NCBI GenBank assembly: GCA_021787845.1
Contig: JAJYLH010000006.1
Coordinates: 1-64,000 of the forward strand
DNA length: 64,000 nucleotides
Origin: Myxococcales bacterium
GTDB lineage: Bacteria > Myxococcota > Myxococcia > Myxococcales > JAJYLH01
Direction: 5' to 3'
Shown here: in pieces, positions 36,005 through 45,086 of the stretch
Layout of the letters: each line of letters starts with the position of its first letter
Position numbering within the stretch: position 1 is the stretch's first letter
The notes under the pieces: generated by a model
What the model saw: the letters and a program-made list of their open reading frames with translations, nothing else
Told to the model about the DNA's origin: nothing
Databases searched by the model: none
Program-made: the position numbers and the translations under genes

Positions 36005-38186
36005 GCTGGCGCGCCAACCGGAGGCGGTGCCGCAGAGCGGATGGCCTCTCGCCGGCCCGGAGGTCCTGCGCGCCGACGCGCCGCCCTCCGCGCGCGACAT
36101 TCGCGACGCGCTGGTGACCAAGGCCGGCGACCTCTTTCTCCTGACCGACCTGGAAGGCAACATCCCGCCGGACAATCCCAACGGGTTCGGCCTCTATCAC
36201 CGCGACACGCGGATGCTCTCGGGGTTCGAGCTGGTCGTCCAGGGACTGCGTCCGACCATCCTCTTGTCGACGACCCACGCGCACTTCCTGTCCGAGCAGG
36301 TGCTGACGAACCCCAACCTCTCCTGCAACGACGGGCGCGAGGCGCAAGAGCAGACCATCGAGATTCGGCGCTACCGCAGGCTACTCGAGAGCGGTGCCAG
36401 GGAGCGTCTGGTCTTCGAGAACTTCAATTCGTTCCCGCTCCCGTTGCTGGTGGGCTTTCGGCTCGCGGTGGACTTCGCGGACATGTTCGAGGTGCGCGGC
36501 CTCGTCGCCCATCGCGCGCTCGGCCAGCGGCAGCCGGTGCAACGCGAGCCCGGGCGGCTGACGTTTCGCTACCGCGGGCGCGACGGCGTCTCCTGCTCGA
36601 CGCGAATCGAGCTCGACCCGGAGCCCCATCGGATCGACGACGGCTTCGTCGGCTATTCCCTCGAGCTGCCGGCGCACGGCTCGCGCGCCCTCTCGATTCG
36701 GATCGACGTGCGCATCGGCGACGAGCCGGTGCGACCCAGACCGGCCCGACCGGTCCCCGCCTTTCGCGCCGACCAGACCCCGATTCACACGTCCGACGCC
36801 CTCTTCGACCAGGTCCTGCGCCAGGCCGGGCAAGACCTCGAGGCGCTCCTCAGCGGCGACGGCTCCTTCCCCGCGGCGGGCGTCCCCTGGTACGCGACCC
36901 TCTTCGGCCGCGACAGCCTCCTGACAGCGCTCCTGGTACTCTGGAGAGCTCCAGCCCTCGCGCGCGGCACCTTGCGCCTGCTCGCGAAGCATCAGGGCCA
37001 GCGAGACGATCCCTGGCGCGACGAGGAGCCCGGGAAGATTCTCCATGAGCTGCGGCGGGGCGAGCTCGCCCGGCTGGGAGAGATTCCTTTCGCGCCCTAC
37101 TATGGCAGCGTCGACGCCACGCCGCTGTGGGTGATGCTCTTGCACGACTACTACCGGACGACCGGGGACCTGGAGCTGGTCCGCGAGCTGCGCGTGCCCC
37201 TCGACAGGGCTCTCGCCTGGTGCGAGCGGTATGGAGACCTGGACGGCGACGGGCTGGTCGAATACGCCCGCCGCTCCGCCTCGGGGCTCGTCCACCAGGG
37301 CTGGAAGGATTCCTGGAACGGAATACTTCACGCCGATGGCGCACCGCCGCCGCCGCCGATTGCGCTCGTCGAGGTGCAGGGCTACGTCTTCGCCGCGCTT
37401 CACGGGGCGGCGGAGCTCTATCGGGCGCTCGGCGACGCCTTGCAGGCGGTCCGGTTGGAGCGCGAAGCGGCCCGGGTGCAGAACGCCTTCGAGGAGCGCT
37501 TCTGGTGGGCGGAAGAAGGCACCTACTACCTGGCGCTGGACGGCGAGAAGCGGCCGGTGGCCCAGGTGACTTCGAACCCGGGGCACGCGCTCTTCTCGGG
37601 CATCGTGCGGCCGGAGCGGGCGCCGTCGGTCGCGCGGCGGCTGGTGACCGACGACCTCTTTTCCGGCTGGGGCGTGCGCACCCTGTCGACCCGCGCGAAG
37701 AGCTACAACCCGACCGGCTACCACCTGGGCAGCGTCTGGCCGCACGACAACGCCCTCGCGGTCCTCGGGCTCAAGCGCTACGGCGAAGAAGACCGGGCGC
37801 TGGTGATCATCGAGGGCTTGCTGGCGGCGGCCCGCCACTTTCCCCTCTTCCGGCTGCCGGAACTGTTCTGCGGGTTTGCCAGGAGCGCTTTTGGAACCCC
37901 GGTGCGCTATCCGGTCGCCTGCAGCCCTCAAGCCTGGGCGGCAGCGGCGCCGAGCGCCTTCGTGCAGGCGATGCTCGGAATCCGCTTGCACGGCGCGACG
38001 CGGGAAGTGCGGATCATCCGGCCGCGCCTGCCGCGCTGGCTTCACTGGATGCGGGTAGAAGCGCTCTCGGTTGGCGACGCGCAGGTCGACTTGCGCTACG
38101 AACGGGTCGGCGACCACACCGCGGTCGACGTGATGGCGATTCGCGGCGACGCGCGGGTGACGTTTCTCGACCGTTGGGCGCCATGA
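35970..38186 (+). CDS. Glycogen-debranching-like amylo-alpha-1,6-glucosidase family protein
   Basis: 738 residues. The N-terminal beta domain (GDE_N_bis type) has LVTKAGDLFLLTDLEGNIPP, then GFGLYHRDTRMLSGFEL. The C-terminal (alpha/alpha)6 domain has VPWYATLFGRDSL, GLVHQGWKDSWNGI with the catalytic acids region, and YHLGSVWPHDNALAV. It should cut alpha-1,6 branch points or related alpha-glucosides. ATG at 35970 has GGAG 7 nt upstream and overlaps the response regulator; GTG at 36027 is an alternative. Confidence 0.88.
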   Translation: MPSGGNVRDAPELARQPEAVPQSGWPLAGPEVLRADAPPSARDIRDALVTKAGDLFLLTDLEGNIPPDNPNGFGLYHRDTRMLSGFELVVQGLRPTILLSTTHAHFLSEQVLTNPNLSCNDGREAQEQTIEIRRYRRLLESGARERLVFENFNSFPLPLLVGFRLAVDFADMFEVRGLVAHRALGQRQPVQREPGRLTFRYRGRDGVSCSTRIELDPEPHRIDDGFVGYSLELPAHGSRALSIRIDVRIGDEPVRPRPARPVPAFRADQTPIHTSDALFDQVLRQAGQDLEALLSGDGSFPAAGVPWYATLFGRDSLLTALLVLWRAPALARGTLRLLAKHQGQRDDPWRDEEPGKILHELRRGELARLGEIPFAPYYGSVDATPLWVMLLHDYYRTTGDLELVRELRVPLDRALAWCERYGDLDGDGLVEYARRSASGLVHQGWKDSWNGILHADGAPPPPPIALVEVQGYVFAALHGAAELYRALGDALQAVRLEREAARVQNAFEERFWWAEEGTYYLALDGEKRPVAQVTSNPGHALFSGIVRPERAPSVARRLVTDDLFSGWGVRTLSTRAKSYNPTGYHLGSVWPHDNALAVLGLKRYGEEDRALVIIEGLLAAARHFPLFRLPELFCGFARSAFGTPVRYPVACSPQAWAAAAPSAFVQAMLGIRLHGATREVRIIRPRLPRWLHWMRVEALSVGDAQVDLRYERVGDHTAVDVMAIRGDARVTFLDRWAP

Positions 38187-38220
38187 CCGCAGGGCGCGGC
38201 GGCTTCCCTGGACGAGCGGT

Positions 38221-38262
38221 CGATCAGAACGATCGGACGGATCCGACCGATCGGTCTGATCG
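38221..38262. terminator. 42-bp near-perfect palindrome between convergent genes
   Basis: Two 21-nt arms pair at 19 positions around the centre GGATCC, built from GATCGG units and followed by a further direct GATCGGTCCGATCGG. It sits 34 bp after the debranching gene and 44 bp before the end of the DUF2752 gene, the place of a bidirectional terminator. There is no T-run, so Rho-independent action is uncertain. Confidence 0.5.
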
Positions 38263-38306
38263 GTCCGATCGGCGCCCGGTGACCACGATGCTCAGCGGGG
38301 GCGCTC

Positions 38307-38720
38307 TCATCCCGCAGCGCGAGTGATGAGCAGGTACGCCCAGTTCAGCCCCACCGCGACCAAGGCCGCGATGGCGGCGACCTGCTTCTCCCGTGCCGTC
38401 AGGACGAGCACCCAGGCCCGGCGCCAGACCGACAGCCGCAGCACGACGTAAACGGCAGCAGCAGCGGCGCCGAGGCAGAGCAGCGCTCCCAGTGGGCTCA
38501 CGTGCAAGGAGGCCCCGACCTCGCCGTGGGTCAAGGCGACGAAAGCACGGGTCATCCCGCAGGTCGGACAAGGAATTCCCGCGAGATGGCGCAACGGGCA
38601 CTCGACCAGCGGCAGTCGGTCGAACGGCCAGAACCGGCCCATCAAGAGGAGCACCGCCGACAGCCCGCCCAGGGCGATCGTCAGGTCGTGCGGTCGGGCA
38701 CGCTTTCGTTCGACGCGCAT
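38307..38720 (-). CDS. DUF2752 membrane protein
   Basis: 137 residues with three hydrophobic segments. The family signature CPLRHLAGIPCPTCGMTRAF lies at about 41-60, with its three cysteines. Function unknown; often found beside TM2 or Yip1-type proteins, and here it starts 4 nt after the Yip1-family gene stop. Likely an inner-membrane protein. Confidence 0.88.
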   Translation of the reverse strand: MRVERKRARPHDLTIALGGLSAVLLLMGRFWPFDRLPLVECPLRHLAGIPCPTCGMTRAFVALTHGEVGASLHVSPLGALLCLGAAAAAVYVVLRLSVWRRAWVLVLTAREKQVAAIAALVAVGLNWAYLLITRAAG

Positions 38721-38724
38721 CGGC

Positions 38725-39606
38725 TCAAAAGCCCATCGCGTGGGTCTTCATCGCGTGCGTCAGCCACAGGACGCCGACAATCGCCGGCGCGCCGACGCAG
38801 GTGACGAGGATCGTGATCTGCCAGCCGGCCACCGCCCACACCGCGTATTTCGTCGCGGTCTGGTGGGCGTGTCGGAGGCCCACGACCTGCAGGACCGACG
38901 CCCAGAGGAGCGCGACGAACATCCCGAACGAGGAGACGACGGCGAGGATGCCCGTCGAATAGGAGTAGGCGAAGGCCTTGAACGTCGCCGTCCATCCGTT
39001 CTTCGCCTGGCCGAAAGCCATGAGCACGAGATGAGCGATGCCGGCGAGCAGGAAGAGTTGGAGGTAGGTCCCGGCCACCGCGGAGACGAGCTCCTCCGCG
39101 AAGAGGGTCCGGCTGTCCATCGCCTGGACGAGCATCGTCACCGCGTGGACCGCGCGCGGATCGACCGGCAGGGAGCCCGCGGCGGAATGGAGGAGCGCGA
39201 GCATCGAGGCCAGGTCTTGGGCGAGGCTTGCGCTCAGCAAGCGTCCCAGGACCAAACCGAGGACCTGCGGCACCGCCACGACGAGGGAGAAATAGAGCAG
39301 CGCCCCGTCCGCCCGGTCGTAGCGCATCGAGCGGAAGAACTGCTCCGGCTCGAAGAGCGAACGCTTCAAGGTCTGGCCGAGCGCCCGAAAGAAGCCCAGC
39401 TCCCGGCGCCGCTCCCACGGGATCAGCCCTTCTGGAGCGCTTTCGCCAGGTGCTTGCGCCGCCGGATCCCCAGCGGGCAGAGCCGAGCTCTCGGCGGTCA
39501 AGACCGGCTCGCGAACCACCACTTCGACGCCGCAGCCAGGGCAGCGCTGGGGGCCGAAGTCGTCGACACGAAACGTCTGCCGGCAGGCGGAACACCGTGC
39601 AAGCAT
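38725..39606 (-). CDS. Zinc-ribbon Yip1-family membrane protein
   Basis: 293 residues. An N-terminal zinc ribbon has four Cys (5, 8, 22, 25; CSAC and CPGC). A Pro/Ala linker leads to a Yip1 domain with five hydrophobic segments and the typical FFRSM-x-YDRADGALLYF entry. Common in Myxococcota; thought to act in membrane organisation but untested. In one unit with the DUF2752 gene. Confidence 0.85.
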   Translation of the reverse strand: MLARCSACRQTFRVDDFGPQRCPGCGVEVVVREPVLTAESSALPAGDPAAQAPGESAPEGLIPWERRRELGFFRALGQTLKRSLFEPEQFFRSMRYDRADGALLYFSLVVAVPQVLGLVLGRLLSASLAQDLASMLALLHSAAGSLPVDPRAVHAVTMLVQAMDSRTLFAEELVSAVAGTYLQLFLLAGIAHLVLMAFGQAKNGWTATFKAFAYSYSTGILAVVSSFGMFVALLWASVLQVVGLRHAHQTATKYAVWAVAGWQITILVTCVGAPAIVGVLWLTHAMKTHAMGF

Positions 39607-39731
39607 GGCTCTTTACGCTAAGCGACCGGCGCCCGCGCTGTCACGTTCGGCGTCTCCGGGTCGAGCGCGCCGACGCTCGCACGTTTAACTTTTCCGCTGC
39701 TCGTGGAACATTGCGCCCGGTGCGAGGTCCG

Positions 39732-40325
39732 ATGCCCGGCCGCGTCGCTTCGGCGGCGCTCCTTCTCGCGACGCTGGTCGCGCTCCCCGCGCGCGCGCGT
39801 GACGCGAGCGCGCGCACGACGCTGGAAGGCTTCGTCTGGAACACCTCGCCGGTGGCGTTGCAGACCGGGCTGGTGACCGGCGGCGGTGCCGAGATGCGGC
39901 GGCTCTTCGGCTCCCAGGGGCTCTTCTTCGGCGCCGAGCTGGCCCTCGGCCAGAGCGAGGAAGCGACGAACGACTGGGTGCTCGACGACCTGGACGGGCT
40001 CGCGAGCGTCGAGGTCGGTCTCGAGCGCACCTTCGGCGTCGGCACCTTGCGCGCCTCGTTCAGCCTCGGAACCCTCGCCGTGGAGCAGCTCGGACAGCGC
40101 GCGCAGTTCGATCGGCTGAAGGCGGCGGGCCTTCACGGCCTGACGCGCAACGCCGCAAGCATCGGCCCCTACGCCGCGGTCGACCTCGGCGCGGCGATCG
40201 CCTTTGCGGGCGCGTGGACGTTCTTCGTTCAGCTCGGTCCGGCGTTCACGGTGCAGAAAGTCGCCGGTCAGGAGCGCTCCCGGTGGCTCTTGACCAGCGG
40301 GCTCGGAGTCGGCCGTGGTTTTTAG
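39732..40325 (+). CDS. Predicted small outer-membrane beta-barrel protein
   Basis: 197 residues, signal peptide MPGRVASAALLLATLVALPA. The mature part alternates as amphipathic strands (ELALGQ, VEVGLERTFG, FFVQLGPAF) and ends in ...SGLGVGRGF with a terminal Phe, as for BAM substrates of about eight strands. No named family recognised. First gene of a four-gene overlapping envelope cluster; its end overlaps the next gene by 11 nt. Confidence 0.65.
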   Translation: MPGRVASAALLLATLVALPARARDASARTTLEGFVWNTSPVALQTGLVTGGGAEMRRLFGSQGLFFGAELALGQSEEATNDWVLDDLDGLASVEVGLERTFGVGTLRASFSLGTLAVEQLGQRAQFDRLKAAGLHGLTRNAASIGPYAAVDLGAAIAFAGAWTFFVQLGPAFTVQKVAGQERSRWLLTSGLGVGRGF

Positions 40326-41367
40326 GAGCGCTCTGGCCATCCTGGTGGCGGCGGCGCTCTCGGGCTGCGGGAGCGGTGTCGATGACCTCTCGCTCCCGCC
40401 GACGATTCTCGTCACCCTCCGCGGGCACGTCGACGTCACCCGAGTCCAGGCCGCGGCGGGCGGCCACCCGCTGAACGCGGCGCTCGTCTGGGGAGCCGAC
40501 CCGTCCCCCCTCTACCAGTTGTACGCGCTCTGCCTGAAGTACGCGTCGAACGCGGACTTGCAGCCCGCCTGCCCCGATCCGTTCGGTTTCGTCCCCAGCC
40601 AGATCGAGGCGACGACGCGGGTGAACGCCGACGGCTCGTTCGACCTGCCGCTGATCCACCTTCCCGACGCGAGGGTCTGCGTCGGGACCGCGCCGCCGCT
40701 CGTCGCGTGGGGGAGCCTGGTGGTCGCGGCGGACACCGACGGCAGCGGCACCTTCGACTTCTTCGCGCCCCGCAAGCAGGGCGAATACGGTCGCACGCCG
40801 CCCACCCTGGCCGACCGGGTCGTGGCCGCCTCGTTCTGGTCGTTGCAGAAGCCCGAGCAACGCGTCGGCTACCTCGAGGGCACCTGGAACGAAGCGATCC
40901 TCGGGCTCTTCTATCCGCTGCCCGGCTGCCCGACCCCGCGCGCCGGGTTCTCGGTCCTCACCGCGCCGGGGATGACCGTCGACGTCTCGCAGGGCAACCT
41001 CACACCGAAACCGCTGCCGGGCACCTGCACCGACGAGGTGGCGACCGAGACCGTCGAGGCGACGCCGCTATCCGGGCCGGACGGGAGGGCCTTCGCCTGC
41101 CGGCAGGTGCAGGACCGGCTGCGGGTCTCGCAGCCGCCGATGACCAGACCCGGAATCAATCCGGTCACCGGCAAGCCCGAGAAGAATTCGCCCGAGGCCA
41201 ACGACAAGCAGGCATGTCTCGACGCGACGACGCTCGCGCTGATCAGCCCCGGCGACTGCCCGACCGTGCAGCTCTATCCGCTGAAGGGGTGCGGCGACCA
41301 GCTCTCGTGCCAGACGCCTGAGTGGGACCTGACCAAGCACGTGCCGGTCTGGTGGCCATGTCACTGA
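40315..41367 (+). CDS. Hypothetical lipoprotein
   Basis: 350 residues from a GTG start inside the previous gene. Signal MVFRSALAILVAAALSGC with lipobox LSGC. The mature protein has scattered Cys (about ten) and segments such as LVVAADTDGSGTFDFFAPR that resemble a metal-binding or Ig-like loop. No family recognised. Translational coupling on both sides (11-nt and 10-nt overlaps) suggests it works with the two flanking outer-membrane proteins. Confidence 0.75.
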   Translation: MVFRSALAILVAAALSGCGSGVDDLSLPPTILVTLRGHVDVTRVQAAAGGHPLNAALVWGADPSPLYQLYALCLKYASNADLQPACPDPFGFVPSQIEATTRVNADGSFDLPLIHLPDARVCVGTAPPLVAWGSLVVAADTDGSGTFDFFAPRKQGEYGRTPPTLADRVVAASFWSLQKPEQRVGYLEGTWNEAILGLFYPLPGCPTPRAGFSVLTAPGMTVDVSQGNLTPKPLPGTCTDEVATETVEATPLSGPDGRAFACRQVQDRLRVSQPPMTRPGINPVTGKPEKNSPEANDKQACLDATTLALISPGDCPTVQLYPLKGCGDQLSCQTPEWDLTKHVPVWWPCH

Positions 41368-42233
41368 GGCGGCCGCTCGAGGTACGCGCCTTCGCCGGAG
41401 CCGGGAGGAGGCGTCCGCGCTCCGATTGGGTGGCTGGAACGCTGCTTTTTGGTTTCATCCTCGCCGCGCCGACGGTTCGGGCGGCACCGCTCGCGCCCGC
41501 CGGTTCCACGCCGGCCAAGACGAAGCCAGCGGCGAGCTCCGTCCCGCCGCCGAAAACGCCGCCGCCGAAAACGCGGGTCGAGACCGAACGCGACCTGGTC
41601 ACCGACGACCACTACGTCGTCCACCTCTCGATGCCGACCGAGAGCGATCGGAAGGCGTGGATGGAGCCCGGCCTCCGGGTGGACCTGGCCCTCGACGGCG
41701 GCCGGCTGTGGGGAAGGGCTACTGCCCCCCCGCTGACCACCATCGGCGCCCAGGTGCGCAGCCGCTACCGGTTGGACCGGCGCTGGTCGGTCTTCGCGGC
41801 GCTCCGCTACGCGGTGGTACGGGGAAGCTGGACCGGTGCCGCCTGGTCCGCCATCGTCGGGCCGCTCTTCCACCCCCTGCCGCAGATGGGGATTTCGCTC
41901 GGCGTCGGCTACGGCGGGCTCGACGTGCACCCGGCCAACGGAACCGGTTTCGCCCCACCCGGCAACACCGACTCGATCAGCCGCACCCTCGGCGACAACG
42001 AGACGATGTTCGCCTGCGCCGGCGGCGCCTGGGTCTCGCAGGCGAGCCTCGAGTACCTCGTGGTCGTCGGCCCGCTCTTCGAGACCGGCCCCTACCTGCG
42101 GGCCGACCTGCAGTGGACCGGGTGCGAGGAGACGTTCCAGAACACCGACCTGGAGACGGGCCTGCCGGCGGTCGGACGGCAATGGTGGCTCGATCGGGGC
42201 GCCGACGTCGGCTGGTGGTTCGCGTGGCGGTGA
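41358..42233 (+). CDS. Predicted outer-membrane protein
   Basis: 291 residues starting within the preceding gene. N-terminal signal-like helix (about 24-42) after a basic stretch, a Pro-rich linker (PPPKTPPPKT), then a chain of amphipathic strands: IGAQVRSRYRLDRRWSVFAA, MGISLGVGYGGL and so on, ending ...WFAWR. It looks like a small barrel with a periplasmic linker. No family recognised. It overlaps the receptor gene by 4 nt. Confidence 0.65.
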   Translation: MSLRRPLEVRAFAGAGRRRPRSDWVAGTLLFGFILAAPTVRAAPLAPAGSTPAKTKPAASSVPPPKTPPPKTRVETERDLVTDDHYVVHLSMPTESDRKAWMEPGLRVDLALDGGRLWGRATAPPLTTIGAQVRSRYRLDRRWSVFAALRYAVVRGSWTGAAWSAIVGPLFHPLPQMGISLGVGYGGLDVHPANGTGFAPPGNTDSISRTLGDNETMFACAGGAWVSQASLEYLVVVGPLFETGPYLRADLQWTGCEETFQNTDLETGLPAVGRQWWLDRGADVGWWFAWR

Positions 42234-45028
42234 CCCGACTCGCCCAGGCCGCCGCGCTGGCGGTCGCGGCCAGCCTGCTGCCCTTTCGGGTGGCGGCAGC
42301 GCAGCCGCAGGGCAATACCGCTCCCGTGGAATCCGCTCCGGCCTCGACGGCGACGCCCTCCCCGTCCGCGCCGGCGCCCGCGCTCCCGTCGGCCACGCCA
42401 CCAGCGCCAGCGAAGCCCGCCGCGAAACCGGCGTCCGCGCCCGCGGCCTCGCTGGTTCCTCCGTCGCCGCTGGGCTCGCTCCACATCCCGTACCCCAAGT
42501 CGGCGCCGCGACGCGCCTCGATGGTCACGGTGACGGTGCTCATCACCATCGGCGCCGACGGCCGCGTCTCGGCGGTCAAGCTCCTCAAGAAGGGTGGCGA
42601 GCCCTTCGACGCGGCGGTGGTCACGGGCGCGAAGAAGTTCCTCTTCCGGCCGGCGACGTTCGGCGGCCAAGCGGTCCCGGTCGCGGTGCCCTACTCGCAG
42701 ACCTTCGTTCCGCCCCCGCCACCGCCGCCGGGGGGGGCGAAAGGGCCGCCGCTCGACGCGCTGCTCGAAGGCCTGGTGATCGAGCGCGGAACGCGCGAGC
42801 CGGTCCAGAACGCGACGGTGGTGGTGCAAGACCCGCTCGGGATGCACGTCGCCGAGACCGACCAGCAGGGTCACTTCCTCTTGCCGCTGACGAGCGGGAA
42901 GAAGCTGGTGAAGATCGTGGCGGCCGATCACCGCGCTTTCCGGCGCACGGAAACGCTCGGGCACGAAGAGCACTTCCAGGTGAAGTACCTGGTCGACCGC
43001 GAGAGCTACAACCCGTACGAGTCGACGGTCGTCGGCGAGCGCGACCGGGAGACCATTTCCAAGACGACCCTGTCCGGCCGCGAAATCCACCAGCTTCCCG
43101 GCACCTTTGGCGACCCGTTCCGGGTGGTGGAAGAGCTGCCCGGCGTGACGAGCGTGATGTCGCTGCTGCCGCTGCCGATCGTGCGTGGCTCGTCGCCCGG
43201 CGACACCGGCATCTTCTTGGACGGCGTGCGGCTGCCGGCGCTGTTCCACCTCTTCGGAGGGCCCTCGGTCATCGCCCCGGAGCTCATCGACCGCATCGAC
43301 TTCTATCCCGGGGGCTTTCCGGTCAGCTACGGCGGGTACGTCGGCGGCATCATCGACGGCCGCACCGAGCGGCCCGACGATGGTCGCAGCAAGCTCGACC
43401 TCGACCTGAACCTCTTGCAGTCCGGTCTCTACGCGCAGCACCCGATTCCCGGAACCTCGATGGTGCTGACGGTCGCCGGGCGCTACGGCTATCCTGGATT
43501 GCTCCTGTCCCTCCTGACCACGGGCTTGTCCCTCGGCTACTGGGACTATCAGGCACGCCTGACAGGAGGGCACCCGGGCAGCGAGTGGTCGGTTTTCGCC
43601 TACGGCTCGGAGGATGTGCTGGCGGAGTCGCTGCCGCCGAGCACGAGCTCGACCTCCACCAGCGGTTCGACGACCGGCTCCGGCTCGACCCCGGCCAGCG
43701 GCACCGCGAAGAGCGCGAGCTCGGCCACGACCATGACCACGCTCATGAAGACGGAATTCCACCGCCTCGATCTGACCTGGAAGCTGGGCGGCGAGGACAA
43801 GTACGGTCTCTACCGCTTCGTCGCCGGCTACGACGACAGCGGCGGCGTCGGGGTCGACTTGAGCTCGGCGATGGTCGATCCGCAGGCGTCGTGGATGCTG
43901 CCTCTGTCGAAGACGCTGCGCGTGCATGCCGGCGCCGAGCTGCTCCTGCAATACGACCTCACCGGCTCCAGCACCTCGAGCGGCACCCAGACGGCGAGCT
44001 ATTTGTCAACGGTCTTCCCCGCCTCGGGCGCGCTCGCCAACGGCGGCGCGTACGTCGAGGCGCCGTGGAAGCCGAATGGGAACCTGCTCGTCACGCCGGG
44101 CGTGCGCGTCGACGGCTACACCGACAACGAGACGACCAACGACAGCGCGGGGAGCGCTCACGCGGGCCTTGGGCTGCCGGCCGGGTCGGGCTCGAGCACC
44201 AAACGCGTCTGGCAGTGGAGCGTCGACCCGCGGGTGAGCGCGCGCTGGCGGCCGCCGGGTTGGAAGAAGGTATGGCTGAAGGGCGTCGTCGGCCGCTACC
44301 ACCAGCCGCCGCGGTTCTTCATCCCCATCCCTGGAGAGTCAGAGGCACCGCTCTCGGGGGGCTTGCTCGCCTCGACCCAGTACTCGGTGGGCACCGAGGC
44401 GAGCCTGGCACCGGGCGTCGACCTCGACGTGCAGACCTACTACAACGACATGGACCCGGTCCTCTTCGACCTGAGCACGAACTCGTCGATGGCCGACATC
44501 CTCACGGTCGCGCCGACGACGCTGCCGGGCGGAACGGCCTCTGGCAATTCGTCGTCCTCGAACCCGCTCGCGGCGCTCCAGCAGAAGACGACCGGGCGCG
44601 CCTATGGTCTGGAAATCCTCCTGCGCAAGCGGGACACGTCGAGCCTGTTCGGATGGATCGCCTACACGCTCTCACGCAGCGAGCGGCACTACGCCACCGG
44701 CTGGGCGCCGTACGACTTCGACCGCACGCACATCCTGAACGCGGTGGCGGGGATACGGCTGCCACGCAACTGGGAATTCGGCGCGCGCCTGCTCCTCGAG
44801 AGCGGTACCCCTGTCACCACGACCTACGGCCGCTACAACAGCGCTCGGACGCCCTGGGATTACGAAATCGACCTGCGCATCGACAAGCGGGCGGTGTGGA
44901 ACACCTGGCTGCTCGACTTCTACGTCGACATCCTCAACGCCAGCGTCGCCCCGCAGACCGGCGGCCTCACCGAGGGCGAGCCGGTCCGCTACGTCCTGCC
45001 GACGATCGGGTTCCGCGCGCTGTTGTGA
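42230..45028 (+). CDS. TonB-dependent receptor fused to a TonB C-terminal domain
   Basis: 932 residues. Order: signal peptide (1-25), Pro/Ala-rich linker (about 26-80), a TonB C-terminal domain (about 85-165; YPKSAPRRASMVTVTVLITI and FRPATFGGQAVPV), a poly-Pro hinge, a carboxypeptidase-regulatory-like domain (about 180-255), the plug (VVGERDRETISKTTLSGREI, ELPGVTSV, FPGGFPVSYGG) and a C-terminal barrel ending ...VLPTIGFRALL. The energy-transducer domain normally belongs to a separate inner-membrane protein. Such fusions are, as I recall, seen in myxobacteria. Overlapping GTGA start; last gene of the cluster. Confidence 0.85.
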   Translation: MTRLAQAAALAVAASLLPFRVAAAQPQGNTAPVESAPASTATPSPSAPAPALPSATPPAPAKPAAKPASAPAASLVPPSPLGSLHIPYPKSAPRRASMVTVTVLITIGADGRVSAVKLLKKGGEPFDAAVVTGAKKFLFRPATFGGQAVPVAVPYSQTFVPPPPPPPGGAKGPPLDALLEGLVIERGTREPVQNATVVVQDPLGMHVAETDQQGHFLLPLTSGKKLVKIVAADHRAFRRTETLGHEEHFQVKYLVDRESYNPYESTVVGERDRETISKTTLSGREIHQLPGTFGDPFRVVEELPGVTSVMSLLPLPIVRGSSPGDTGIFLDGVRLPALFHLFGGPSVIAPELIDRIDFYPGGFPVSYGGYVGGIIDGRTERPDDGRSKLDLDLNLLQSGLYAQHPIPGTSMVLTVAGRYGYPGLLLSLLTTGLSLGYWDYQARLTGGHPGSEWSVFAYGSEDVLAESLPPSTSSTSTSGSTTGSGSTPASGTAKSASSATTMTTLMKTEFHRLDLTWKLGGEDKYGLYRFVAGYDDSGGVGVDLSSAMVDPQASWMLPLSKTLRVHAGAELLLQYDLTGSSTSSGTQTASYLSTVFPASGALANGGAYVEAPWKPNGNLLVTPGVRVDGYTDNETTNDSAGSAHAGLGLPAGSGSSTKRVWQWSVDPRVSARWRPPGWKKVWLKGVVGRYHQPPRFFIPIPGESEAPLSGGLLASTQYSVGTEASLAPGVDLDVQTYYNDMDPVLFDLSTNSSMADILTVAPTTLPGGTASGNSSSSNPLAALQQKTTGRAYGLEILLRKRDTSSLFGWIAYTLSRSERHYATGWAPYDFDRTHILNAVAGIRLPRNWEFGARLLLESGTPVTTTYGRYNSARTPWDYEIDLRIDKRAVWNTWLLDFYVDILNASVAPQTGGLTEGEPVRYVLPTIGFRALL

Positions 45029-45086
45029 GCGAAGCCTCGGCGGTGGGCCGACCGTGGCGGTACTATGCTTTTCCAGGGAGGTCCGG

